64,000 nt of DNA, taken from NCBI RefSeq assembly GCF_029889845.1, contig NZ_JARANV010000019.1:23632-87631 (forward strand), given 5' to 3'. The position numbers and the translations under genes are program-made. The stretch comes from Halomonas sp. 25-S5. GTDB lineage: Bacteria; Pseudomonadota; Gammaproteobacteria; Pseudomonadales; Halomonadaceae. Of this stretch, positions 17,939 to 26,353 are shown one piece after another (positions within the stretch are counted from its first letter, which is position 1; each line of letters starts with the position of its first letter). The notes beneath the pieces were generated by a model that was not told the DNA's origin, did not search any database, and saw nothing but the letters and a program-made list of their open reading frames with translations.

Positions 17939-18115
17939 ATTTCAGCGTTGATGTCACCTCGGCCCTTGTGGCATAAGCTGGTAATAGGTGGGTGGGCCGA
18001 GGCTCACCCGGCCGGGCGATCCCACCGGCATGCTCCCGATGGTGCCGGTCATGTGTGATTGATAGTTGACAGCGCCCTGGAAGTTTCCGAGATCGCCTGA
18101 CGCAGAGAGACCAAG

Positions 18116-18985
18116 ATGTCCTATTTCACGATTGCCGGGGTGCAGATGCATGCCCTGCACCATGGTGACAACACCGAGGCCATGCGCCACCGGATCGACG
18201 TGCTGATGAGCCGTTTCCCCCAGGTGCAGATGGTCCTGTTCAGCGAGCTGATGCCCATGGGGGCCTCGCCGCACCACGCCCAGCCGATGCCCTGCAGCAC
18301 CGAGGCCCTGTTCTGCCAGATCGCCGAGCAACATCGCATCTGGCTGATCCCCGGCTCGATGTTCGAGCAGACCGACGACGGCATCTTCAACACCCTCTCG
18401 GTGATCAACCCCCACGGCCAGGTGGTGGCCCGCTACCGCAAGATGTTCCCCTTCCGGCCCTATGAGGCCGGGGTGGAGAGCGGCAGCGAGTTCGTCACCT
18501 TCGACGTGCCCAACGTGGCCCGCTTCGGGGTCTCGATCTGCTACGACATGTGGTTCCCCGAGACCACCCGCACCCTGGCCGCCATGGGCGCCGAGGTGAT
18601 CCTGCACCCGACCATGACCGACACCATCGACCGCGATATCGAGCTGTCCATTGCCCGCACCAATGCCGCGGTTAACCAGTGCTACTTCTTCGATATCAAC
18701 GGCGCCGGCGCCATCGGCAACGGCCGTTCCATCGTGGTCGGCCCCTCCGGGGATGTCATCCACCAGGCCGGCACCGGCGAGGAGGTCATGCCCATCGAGG
18801 TCGACCTGAACCGCGTGCGTCGCGAGCGCGAGACCGGCCTGCGCGGCCTCGGCCAGCCGCTGAAGAGCTTTCGCGAGCGCTCCGTCGACTTCTCGTTGTA
18901 CCGCAACGAGGGGCGCTCGAGCCCCTTCCTCGACACTCTCGGCCCGCTGGCCAAGCCGGTTCGGGCCGATATCGAGGAGTACTGA
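18116..18985 (+). CDS. Carbon-nitrogen hydrolase (nitrilase superfamily)
   Basis: Amidohydrolase of 289 residues with the full nitrilase-fold triad: Glu44 in VLFSELMPMG, Lys109 in ARYRKMFPFRPYE and Cys142 in GVSICYDMWFPET. It resembles N-carbamoylputrescine amidase and aliphatic amidase-like members more than true nitrilases. The substrate is unknown. First gene of a four-gene unit (nitrilase, ATP-grasp, C45, decarboxylase) inserted between doeX and doeC and ending at a strong terminator. The combination with a ligase and a decarboxylase suggests an amide or ureido intermediate derived from an amino acid or polyamine; this is inference only. Confidence 0.88.
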   Translation: MSYFTIAGVQMHALHHGDNTEAMRHRIDVLMSRFPQVQMVLFSELMPMGASPHHAQPMPCSTEALFCQIAEQHRIWLIPGSMFEQTDDGIFNTLSVINPHGQVVARYRKMFPFRPYEAGVESGSEFVTFDVPNVARFGVSICYDMWFPETTRTLAAMGAEVILHPTMTDTIDRDIELSIARTNAAVNQCYFFDINGAGAIGNGRSIVVGPSGDVIHQAGTGEEVMPIEVDLNRVRRERETGLRGLGQPLKSFRERSVDFSLYRNEGRSSPFLDTLGPLAKPVRADIEEY

Positions 18986-19052
18986 CCCCTCGCCTGCGGG
19001 CGGTGCAGTGTAGAGGTAGAAGAAGTAAGGAAAGAAAAAAAGAGGAGCCCCC

Positions 19053-20636
19053 ATGCTGGAGCCACTGATTCGCTTGCTGCGCCGCCTGTTCCGCAATTCC
19101 CCGGCGGCCCCTGCCGCGCACCCGGCGCCCGGCGCCTCTCCCGTGACCGATGGAGCGACCAAGATGAGCAAAATAACAACCATTGCCGATGTCCGCCGCC
19201 ACTTCCTCAACAACAAGGAGCCGGTCTATTTCATCTCGGCCACCAACTTCAACCTGCTGGGGATCGGCGACTGGGTGGGTAACTTCCGCCATATCAACTA
19301 CATCGACTGCTTCGAGGGGCAGCAGCGCAACGTCTTCGTACCCAAGGAGAAGTTTCCCCGCGACTTCGAGAGCATCGAGGACATCAACAACTACCTCCTC
19401 GAGCACAAGGAGGTCATCGACTTCATCCAGTCGCGGGCAGACGGCGAGAACGCCGGCGTGGCCGCCTTCTTGATGTTCGATGAGCACACCGAAGAGATAT
19501 GCAAGCAGCTCGGGCTGCGGGTGGCATTCCCCCCCGCGGCGCTGAGAAATCGCATGGACAACAAGATCGAGACCGTGCGCATCGGCAACAAGGCCGGCGT
19601 GCCCAGCGTGCCCAACGTGCTGGCCAAGGTCGGCAGCTATCAGGAGCTGTGCGAGGTGAGCAAGGACCTCGGCGGCGACCTCGTCGTGCAGACCGCCTTC
19701 GGCGACTCCGGCCACACCACCTTCTTCATCGCCAGCGAGGACGACTACTACAAGCACGCCGAGGAGATCGAGGCCGAGCCCGAGGTCAAGATCATGAAGC
19801 GGATCAACTGCCGCGGCTCGGCCATCGAGGCCTGTGCCACCCGCTGCGGCACCGTGGTGGGGCCGCTGATGACCGAGCTGGTGGGTTTCAAGACGCTGAC
19901 TCCCTACAAGGGCGGCTGGTGCGGCAACGAGATGTTTGCCGGCGCCTTCACCCAGGAGATCCGCGACAAGGCCCGGGAGTACACCTTCAAGTTCGGTGAG
20001 GCGCTGCGCGAGGAGGGCTACCGCGGCTACTTCGAGCTCGACTTCCTGATCGACATGGACAACGGCGAGGTCTACCTGGGCGAGCTCAACCCGCGGGTCA
20101 CCGGGGCCAGCTCGCTGACCAACGTGGCCGCCTTTGCCCACTCCGACATCCCGCTGTTCCTCTTCCACCTGCTGGAGTTCTCGGACGTCGACTTCGACCT
20201 CGACATCAACGACATCAACGAGCGCTGGGCGCACCCCGAGAGCGTCGACAGCTGGAGCCAGCTGGTGATCAAGCACACCGACGAGAGCGTCGACCTGCTC
20301 ACCGCCTCACCGCGCACCGGAGTGTGGAAGATGGCCGGCGACGGCAGCGTCAGCTACGACCACTACAGCTACCATCCCCATGCCGCCGAGAACGACAGCG
20401 AGGGCTTCTTCCTGCGCATCAGCGGCGCGGGCGACTTCCGCTACGAGGGGGCGGACCTCGGCATCCTGATCACCCGCGGGCGGCTGATGGACGACGACTT
20501 CCAGCTCAACGAGCGCGCCAAGGCGTGGATCGACGGCATCCGTGGCCAGTATGCCGGCCAGTCGCTGCAGGACCCGGTGGTGGAGGAAGTGGCCGTCAGC
20601 CATGCCGTCGGCGGCGGCAACTTCAAGATCCTGTGA
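19053..20636 (+). CDS. ATP-grasp ligase (biotin-carboxylase-like)
   Basis: Protein of 527 residues of unknown specificity. An N-terminal preATP-grasp region (VYFISATNFNLLGIGDWVGN) precedes the ATP-grasp fold: GNKAGVPSVPNVLAKVGSYQ, the glycine-loop strand VVQTAFGDSGHTTFFI, IMKRINCRGSAIEACATRCG, and near residue 345 the metal-binding FELDFLIDMDNGEVYLGELN followed by PRVTGAS. AGAGGAG stands 7 nt before the ATG at 19053. A second ATG at 19164 would remove a Pro/Ala-rich N-terminal stretch not obviously part of the fold and is a possible alternative. It likely forms an amide or carboxyl-phosphate-derived bond on a small molecule made or used by its neighbours. No close named homologue recognised. 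Confidence 0.8.
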   Translation: MLEPLIRLLRRLFRNSPAAPAAHPAPGASPVTDGATKMSKITTIADVRRHFLNNKEPVYFISATNFNLLGIGDWVGNFRHINYIDCFEGQQRNVFVPKEKFPRDFESIEDINNYLLEHKEVIDFIQSRADGENAGVAAFLMFDEHTEEICKQLGLRVAFPPAALRNRMDNKIETVRIGNKAGVPSVPNVLAKVGSYQELCEVSKDLGGDLVVQTAFGDSGHTTFFIASEDDYYKHAEEIEAEPEVKIMKRINCRGSAIEACATRCGTVVGPLMTELVGFKTLTPYKGGWCGNEMFAGAFTQEIRDKAREYTFKFGEALREEGYRGYFELDFLIDMDNGEVYLGELNPRVTGASSLTNVAAFAHSDIPLFLFHLLEFSDVDFDLDINDINERWAHPESVDSWSQLVIKHTDESVDLLTASPRTGVWKMAGDGSVSYDHYSYHPHAAENDSEGFFLRISGAGDFRYEGADLGILITRGRLMDDDFQLNERAKAWIDGIRGQYAGQSLQDPVVEEVAVSHAVGGGNFKIL

Positions 20637-20683
20637 GTGCCGGGACCGTTTTCCCTTCGCCCCGGGAGGTGCCTGCGGCCGAC

Positions 20684-21682
20684 ATGGACAAGATGCTCGA
20701 TTTCCGCACCGTGCGCGAGGAGGCGGCCGGCGCTCGGTGGCAGGCGCTGTTCGAGTACCACTGGCCGGCCTACGAGCAGTGGTATCTCAGCGAGGGGGAG
20801 CGCGAACGGCCGGGGTATCTCGCCTGCTACAACGCCCTGCGCCGGCACATGCCGGAGCTGCTGCCGACCTATCGGGCGCTCTGCGACCTGGCCGGCGGCG
20901 GTGACCTGGCCGCGCGCTTCCTGAGCCTCTACCAGCCGCCGCCCTATATCACCGGCTGTTCCCAGGCGGTGCTCGCCAGCCCCGCCTCCACGGTGCTGGC
21001 GCGTAACTACGACTACCCGCCGGAGCTGTGCGAGGGCACGATCCTCTACACGCACTGGAACGAGCGGCGGGTGATCGCCATGTCCGACTGCCTGTGGGGC
21101 GTGCTCGATGGCATGAATGACCGTGGGCTCGCCGTATCGCTGGCCTTCGGTGGACGCAAGGCGGTGGGCCAGGGCTTCGGCGCGCCGATCATCCTGCGCT
21201 ACCTGCTGGAGTTTTGCGACAGCGTGCCCGAGGCGGCCGAGGTGCTGGCCCGGGTGCCCACCCACATGGCCTACAACATCACCGTGGCCGACGCCGCCGG
21301 CCGCTACGTGACGGCGATGATCGGCCCTGACCGTCGTGCGAGCATCCGCCGTGTGCCGGTGGCCACCAACCACCAGAAGAAGATCGAGTGGTATGCCCAT
21401 GCCCTGGCCTCGGAGACCCTGATCCGCGAGCGCCAGCTGTCGATCCTGGTGGACGACGAGGCCACCACCGAGGAGCGGCTGATCGCGGCCTTCTCGGCCC
21501 CGCCACTGTTCCGCCACGACTACCGGCGTGGCCTGGGGACCGTCTATACCGCGGTCTACCGCCCCCGCTCGGGGCGTGCCCAGTTCCACTGGCCAGGCAT
21601 GAACCTGGACCTGAGTTTCGACGACTTTCCCGAGGAACGGATTACCGTGCGCTACGGCACCCGCGCGCTGCACAGCGGCTGA
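20684..21682 (+). CDS. C45-family autoproteolytic acyltransferase/hydrolase
   Basis: Ntn-hydrolase of 332 residues resembling acyl-CoA:6-aminopenicillanate acyltransferase (peptidase C45). These precursors self-cleave at Gly-Cys to expose an N-terminal Cys nucleophile. Here Gly91-Cys92 in PPYITGCSQAVLASPASTV is the predicted site, followed by LARNYDYPPELCEG as in C45 members and DGMNDRGLAVSLAFGG. Such enzymes form or hydrolyse amide bonds. The start is uncertain: GGGAGG is 14 nt from the ATG at 20684, and a GTG overlapping the ATP-grasp stop (20633) or an ATG at 20693 are alternatives. Tight spacing indicates one operon with the ATP-grasp ligase. Confidence 0.78.
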   Translation: MDKMLDFRTVREEAAGARWQALFEYHWPAYEQWYLSEGERERPGYLACYNALRRHMPELLPTYRALCDLAGGGDLAARFLSLYQPPPYITGCSQAVLASPASTVLARNYDYPPELCEGTILYTHWNERRVIAMSDCLWGVLDGMNDRGLAVSLAFGGRKAVGQGFGAPIILRYLLEFCDSVPEAAEVLARVPTHMAYNITVADAAGRYVTAMIGPDRRASIRRVPVATNHQKKIEWYAHALASETLIRERQLSILVDDEATTEERLIAAFSAPPLFRHDYRRGLGTVYTAVYRPRSGRAQFHWPGMNLDLSFDDFPEERITVRYGTRALHSG

Positions 21683-21727
21683 CCCGGCTTACCGCGCGAT
21701 CGATCCCCCTCGACAACAAGAGCAAGG

Positions 21728-24523
21728 ATGGGTGTTGCCATGCCAGAGACGAGTCCTACTGAGACGCCCTATACTGCCCTGGGCTTCTACCACAAGATCT
21801 CCCAGCTGCGTGCCGACACCTGGAATGCGCTGAAGCGCGATCTTGGGCGGCTGGTGCGCCTGGACGACGAGGGCCGGGCCAAGAACCTGGTCAAGGCGAT
21901 CGACGTCAAGCTGACGCGGCTCGAGATCATCGAGGACTACCACGCCTTCCCCTCCAAGGAGGACTTCCGTCACCTCTGGTCGCTGTTCGACCGCGAGGAG
22001 TACGGGCTGCTGGAGAAGGTGGTCAAGCGCCTGGTGCGGGCGCTGATCAGCGAGTCCTACCGGCGGCGCCACGTCGACCTCAGCGAGACCGATGCCGATG
22101 CCGAGGACCTCGAGACCCTCGATGCCCTGGCGCAGCTGCGCCGCGGGCACCCGGCATCGAACAGCTCGGCCCAGCCCTACTTCGAGCTGCTGATTGTCGA
22201 CAACCTCTCGGCCCCGGAGGAGGAGGTGGTCCGCGAGGCCTTCCACAACATGCGTCGTCCCGAGGACCGCTTCGTCTACGACGTGGTCACGGTGCGCAGC
22301 TTCGAGGATGCGCTGATCGCGGTGCTGGTCAATCCCAACATCCAGGCCTGCCTGATCCGCTACGAGTTCCCCTACAAGTCGAAGTACAACCTCAGCGCCC
22401 TGCGCAGCTACCTCGAGGGGATCTCCGAGCAGTCCCTGGAGCACCAGTCCGAGGCCGAGCGCAGCATCCTGTTGAGCACCATGATCCACGAGCTGCGCCC
22501 CGAGATCGACCAGTTCCTGGTCACCAGCGGCGACGTGGAGGCCACGGCCAGCCGCGACATCCGTCACTTCAATCGCATCTTCTACCGCGAGACGGACTAC
22601 ATCGAGCAGCACCACACCATCCTGCGCGCCATCGACAACCGCTATCGCACGCCCTTCTTCGACGCCCTGCGCGAGTACAGCAAGAAGCCCACCGGGGTCT
22701 TCCACGCCATGCCCATCTCGCGGGGCAAGTCGATCACCCGCTCCCACTGGGCCGGGCAGATGATCGACTTCTACGGCATCAACATCTTCCTCGCCGAGAC
22801 CTCGGCCACCTCCGGCGGACTGGATTCGCTGCTCCAGCCCTACGGGCCGATCAAGAAGGCCCAGGAGTATGCCGCCCGGGCCTTCGGTGCGCGGCAGAGC
22901 TTCTTCGTCACCAACGGCACCTCCACCGCCAACAAGATCGTCGTCCAGGCGCTGATCAAGCCGCGCGACATCGTGCTGATCGACCGCGACTGCCACAAGT
23001 CGCACCACTACGGCATGGTGCTGGCCGGCGCCCACGTCAGCTACCTGGACTCCTACCCGCTCGATGACTACTCCATGTACGGGGCGGTGCCGCTCAAGGA
23101 GATCAAGAAGACGCTGCTCGAGTACAAGCGCGCGGGCCAGCTGCACAAGGTCAAGATGCTGCTGCTGACCAACTGCACCTTCGACGGCGTGGTCTACAAC
23201 GTGCGCCGGGTGATGGAGGAGTGCCTGGCGATCAAGCCCGACCTGGTCTTCCTGTGGGACGAGGCGTGGTTCGCCTTCGCCAGCTTCAACCCGACCTACC
23301 GGCCGCGCACCGCCATGCATGCCGCCCGCACCCTGCGTGACCGCTACCGCAGCGAGGCCTATCGTGCGGAGTACGACGCCTGGAAGGCGGAGTTCGATAC
23401 CCTCGATCCCGACGACGACGCCACCTGGCTTGACCGGCCCCTGCTGCCCGACCCCGACGCGGTGCGCATCCGGGCCTATGCCACCCATTCCACCCACAAG
23501 ACCCTGACCTCCTTGCGCCAGGGGTCGATGATCCACGTCTGGGACCAGGACTACCGCCAGAAGGTCGAGGCGCCGTTCCACGAGGCGTACATGACTCATA
23601 CCTCGACCTCGCCCAACTACCAGATCATCGCCTCACTGGACGTGGGGCGCATGCAGGCCGAGATGGAAGGCTTCGAGCTGGTGCACGCCCAGGTGGAGGC
23701 GGCGCTGTCACTGCGCGAGCAGCTCTACACCCACCCGCTGCTGCAGAAGTACTTCCGGGTGCTGGTCAACAAGGACATGGTGCCACTGGAGTACCGGCAG
23801 TCGGGGGTCGAGACCTTCTACGACCCGGTCACCGGGTGGAACAAGATGGAGGAGGCCTGGGCCAATGACGAGTTCGTCGTCGACCCCAGCCGCATCACCA
23901 TCGCCATCGGCGCCACGGGCATCGACGGCGATACCTTCAAGAACGAATACCTGATGAACAAGTACGGCATCCAGATCAACAAGACCTCGCGCAACACCGT
24001 GCTGTTCATGACCAACATCGGCACCACCCGGGGCTCCATCGCTTACCTGCTCGACGTGCTGATCAAGCTGGCCAAGGAGTTCGAGTATCGCTGGGAGGAG
24101 AGCAGCCGGCCGGAGCGCAAGATCATCGAGAACCGCGTCCACTCGCTGACCAAGGAGCTGCCGCCGCTGCCGGACTTCAGTCGCTTCCACGCGGCCTTCC
24201 GCCCCGACTCCGACGGCAACACCCCGGAGGGGGATATCCGCCAGGCCTACTTCCTCAGCTACGACGAAGAGAACACCGAGTACCTGCGCTTCGACAATGG
24301 CGAACTCCAGGCCCAGATGCGCACCGGCCGCGACGTGGTCTCGGCGAGCTTCGTGATCCCCTACCCACCGGGTTTCCCGGTGCTGGTTCCGGGGCAGGTG
24401 GTCAGCGAGGAGATCCTCTACTTCCTGCAGGCCCTGGACGTCACCGAGATCCACGGCTACCGCCCGGAGCTCGGCCTGCTGGTCTTCACCGAGGAGGCCC
24501 TGCGCAACCCGCCGGCGGGCTGA
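21728..24523 (+). CDS. Large PLP-dependent decarboxylase, Orn/Lys/Arg family
   Basis: Fold-type I amino-acid decarboxylase, 931 residues, longer than E. coli LdcI, SpeC or AdiA (711-755). The N-terminal 250 residues include a wing-like region (PYFELLIVDNLSAPEEEVVR) and extra helices. The PLP domain follows: GVFHAMPISRGKSITRSHWA, FFVTNGTSTANKIVVQALI, DRDCHKSHHYGMVLAGAHV, the Asp of LVFLWDEAWFAFASF, and the Schiff-base Lys591 in YATHSTHKTLTSLRQGS. The C-terminal domain ends RPELGLLVF. The substrate cannot be read. It closes the four-gene insert in the doe cluster, and L-2,4-diaminobutyrate is one candidate. An alternative ATG lies at 21740. A strong terminator follows. Confidence 0.85.
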   Translation: MGVAMPETSPTETPYTALGFYHKISQLRADTWNALKRDLGRLVRLDDEGRAKNLVKAIDVKLTRLEIIEDYHAFPSKEDFRHLWSLFDREEYGLLEKVVKRLVRALISESYRRRHVDLSETDADAEDLETLDALAQLRRGHPASNSSAQPYFELLIVDNLSAPEEEVVREAFHNMRRPEDRFVYDVVTVRSFEDALIAVLVNPNIQACLIRYEFPYKSKYNLSALRSYLEGISEQSLEHQSEAERSILLSTMIHELRPEIDQFLVTSGDVEATASRDIRHFNRIFYRETDYIEQHHTILRAIDNRYRTPFFDALREYSKKPTGVFHAMPISRGKSITRSHWAGQMIDFYGINIFLAETSATSGGLDSLLQPYGPIKKAQEYAARAFGARQSFFVTNGTSTANKIVVQALIKPRDIVLIDRDCHKSHHYGMVLAGAHVSYLDSYPLDDYSMYGAVPLKEIKKTLLEYKRAGQLHKVKMLLLTNCTFDGVVYNVRRVMEECLAIKPDLVFLWDEAWFAFASFNPTYRPRTAMHAARTLRDRYRSEAYRAEYDAWKAEFDTLDPDDDATWLDRPLLPDPDAVRIRAYATHSTHKTLTSLRQGSMIHVWDQDYRQKVEAPFHEAYMTHTSTSPNYQIIASLDVGRMQAEMEGFELVHAQVEAALSLREQLYTHPLLQKYFRVLVNKDMVPLEYRQSGVETFYDPVTGWNKMEEAWANDEFVVDPSRITIAIGATGIDGDTFKNEYLMNKYGIQINKTSRNTVLFMTNIGTTRGSIAYLLDVLIKLAKEFEYRWEESSRPERKIIENRVHSLTKELPPLPDFSRFHAAFRPDSDGNTPEGDIRQAYFLSYDEENTEYLRFDNGELQAQMRTGRDVVSASFVIPYPPGFPVLVPGQVVSEEILYFLQALDVTEIHGYRPELGLLVFTEEALRNPPAG

Positions 24524-24574
24524 CGGCGCCTCGCGCCCGGCCGTCGCCGCTCCACAGAAAAAACCGCAGGTTTC

Positions 24575-24601
24575 CGGCACAGGACAAAAAATCCTGTGCC
24601 G
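24575..24601. promoter_or_regulatory. Perfect 10-bp inverted repeat upstream of doeC
   Basis: CGGCACAGGA (24575-24584) is followed after a 7-nt AT-only-plus-C loop by TCCTGTGCCG (24592-24601). It lies in the 248-bp gap between the decarboxylase stop and doeC, upstream of the intrinsic terminator. It could be an operator or part of a folded leader. On neither strand is it followed directly by a long T-run. Confidence 0.45.
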
Positions 24602-24656
24602 CCCGTCGCCGGTAACGAAAAGTCTCGTCCCGCCAAAGCCCCTATCCTGACCCCAT

Positions 24657-24695
24657 CGAGCCGCCCTGCCGAACAGGCGGCTCGCCCGTTTTTTT
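24657..24695 (+). terminator. Strong intrinsic terminator between decarboxylase and doeC
   Basis: CGAGCCGCC (24657-24665) pairs with GGCGGCTCG (24676-24684) around a 10-nt loop. CCCG and seven T residues (24689-24695) follow. It ends the upstream operon and implies that doeC-doeD have a promoter in the remaining 77 bp, or that read-through is regulated. Confidence 0.88.
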
Positions 24696-24771
24696 CTTGT
24701 TCTCGGCGCCCAGAGCCGCGCCGGAACATCGCCGGCGTTGACACACGCCGGTGCGTCAGGGGAGGTACAGC

Positions 24772-26253
24772 ATGACTCTGTCCAGCAAACTCAGCGATCC
24801 GCGCCTGTTTCGCCAGTACGCCTACGTCGATGGCAAGTGGACCCATGGCGAGGGCGGCCGCGAGGAGGCCGTGTTCGACCCGGCCACCGGCGAGGCACTG
24901 GGGCACATTCCCTGGCTGGAGGCCCACCAGATCACCGCGGCGGTGGATGCCGCCGAGGCCGCCTTCGTGCACTGGCGTGCGCTGCGCGCCGACGAGCGCT
25001 GCGAGCGGCTGCTGGCCTGGTACGATCTGCTGCAAGCCCATCGCGAGGATCTCGCCACCCTCATGACCCTGGAGCAGGGCAAGCCGCTGCCCGACGCCCG
25101 CGGCGAGGTGGAGTACGGCGCCAGCTTCGTGCGCTGGTTCGCCGAGGAGGGCAAGCGCACCTTCGGCGAGACCATTCCCAGCCATATTCCCAACGCGGCA
25201 CTGGGCACCATCAAGGAGCCGGTGGGCATCGCCGCGCTGATCACCCCCTGGAACTTCCCGCTGGCGATGATCACTCGCAAGGCCGCCGCCGCCATGGCCG
25301 CCGGCTGCACGGTGATCGTCAAGCCGGCCGGCGAGACGCCGTTCTCGGCGCTGGCGCTGGCGGAGCTCGCCGAGCGCGCCGGCATCCCCGCCGGGGTGTT
25401 CAACGTGGTGCTGGGCGAGCCTGCCGAGGTGTCGAAGATTCTGTGCGCCGAGGACCGGGTCAAGGCGCTCTCCTTCACCGGCTCCACCCGGGTCGGCCGG
25501 CTGCTGCTGGAGCAGTGCGCCAACACCGTCAAGCGGGTCTCGCTGGAACTCGGTGGCAACGCGCCGTTCATCGTCGGGCCGGACATGGATCCCAAGGAGG
25601 CGGCCTTCGCCGCGGTGGCGGCCAAGTTCCAGACCGCCGGTCAGGACTGCCTCGCCGCAGACCGCATCCTGGTCCACGAGTCGATCCACGACGCGTTCGT
25701 CGAGCACTTCGCCGAGCGCATGGCGGCGCTGACCGTGGGCAACGGCCTGGAGAGCGAGGTCGACCTGGGTCCGCTGATCCATCGCCAGGCGGTGGAGAAG
25801 GCCGCGGCCATCGTCGACGACGCCATCTCCAAGGGCGCCACTCTGGTGGCCGGCGATCAGAGCCAGGCCCCGGGCGAGAACTTTTTCATGCCGGTGCTGC
25901 TGACGGGCGTGACCCACGACATGAAGATCTGGCACGAGGAGAGCTTCGCCCCGGTGGCCGGCATCACCGCCTACGCCGACGATGACCAGGTCATCGAGAT
26001 GGCCAACGACACCGAGTACGGCCTGGCGGCCTACCTCTATACCCACGACATCCGCCGCATCTGGAAGGTCCTTCGCGCCCTGGAGTTCGGGATGGTCTCG
26101 GTGAACTCGGTGAAGATGACCGGCCCGCCCGTGCCCTTCGGCGGCGTCAAGCACTCCGGCCTCGGCCGCGAGGGGGGCGTGACCGGTATCGACGAGTACC
26201 TGGAGACGAAGTATTACTGCCTGGGTGCCCTCGGCTCCGTATCCGGGAGCTAG
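24772..26253 (+). CDS. doeC: Aspartate-semialdehyde dehydrogenase of ectoine degradation
   Basis: NAD(P)-dependent aldehyde dehydrogenase, 493 residues, oxidising L-aspartate-4-semialdehyde (from DoeD) to aspartate. Aldehyde dehydrogenase motifs are PWNFPLAMITRKAAAAMAAG (cofactor and Asn), FTGSTRVGRLL, the general-base Glu in VSLELGGNAPFIV, the nucleophilic Cys in FQTAGQDCLAADRILVH, and EESFAPVAGI. Sequence style is close to succinate-semialdehyde dehydrogenase GabD, as known for DoeC. The start at 24772 follows GGGGAGG; seven residues of upstream in-frame sequence were excluded. doeD follows after 100 bp that include two inverted repeats. Confidence 0.92.
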   Translation: MTLSSKLSDPRLFRQYAYVDGKWTHGEGGREEAVFDPATGEALGHIPWLEAHQITAAVDAAEAAFVHWRALRADERCERLLAWYDLLQAHREDLATLMTLEQGKPLPDARGEVEYGASFVRWFAEEGKRTFGETIPSHIPNAALGTIKEPVGIAALITPWNFPLAMITRKAAAAMAAGCTVIVKPAGETPFSALALAELAERAGIPAGVFNVVLGEPAEVSKILCAEDRVKALSFTGSTRVGRLLLEQCANTVKRVSLELGGNAPFIVGPDMDPKEAAFAAVAAKFQTAGQDCLAADRILVHESIHDAFVEHFAERMAALTVGNGLESEVDLGPLIHRQAVEKAAAIVDDAISKGATLVAGDQSQAPGENFFMPVLLTGVTHDMKIWHEESFAPVAGITAYADDDQVIEMANDTEYGLAAYLYTHDIRRIWKVLRALEFGMVSVNSVKMTGPPVPFGGVKHSGLGREGGVTGIDEYLETKYYCLGALGSVSGS

Positions 26254-26307
26254 CTTCGCTCGCAGAGCTCCCAAGACTAGTGGTCTTGCTTAATTGATTT
26301 GAACCTT

Positions 26308-26330
26308 CTCCCCGGCGGGATGCCGGGGAG
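26308..26330 (+). other. Intercistronic hairpin between doeC and doeD
   Basis: CTCCCCGGC (26308-26316) and GCCGGGGAG (26322-26330) form a perfect 9-bp stem with a 5-nt loop, without a T-run. A second inverted repeat, CAAGAC/GTCTTG, lies at 26272-26288. Such hairpins commonly mark mRNA processing or stability sites. They lie just before the doeD ribosome site. Confidence 0.5.
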
Positions 26331-26353
26331 CACCAGAGAAGAGAGAACACGAG

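Noticed and set aside
18786..20276. 496-codon minus-strand frame opposite the ATP-grasp gene
   Set aside because: Val/Glu/Asp repeats only, no start context, opposite a well-supported ATP-grasp protein.
21689..23599. 636-codon open frame on the minus strand opposite the decarboxylase gene
   Set aside because: The translation is Val/Leu/Gly/His-rich low-complexity sequence with no motif. It is the antisense frame kept open by the high-GC codon use of the real gene, whose PLP motifs are unmistakable.
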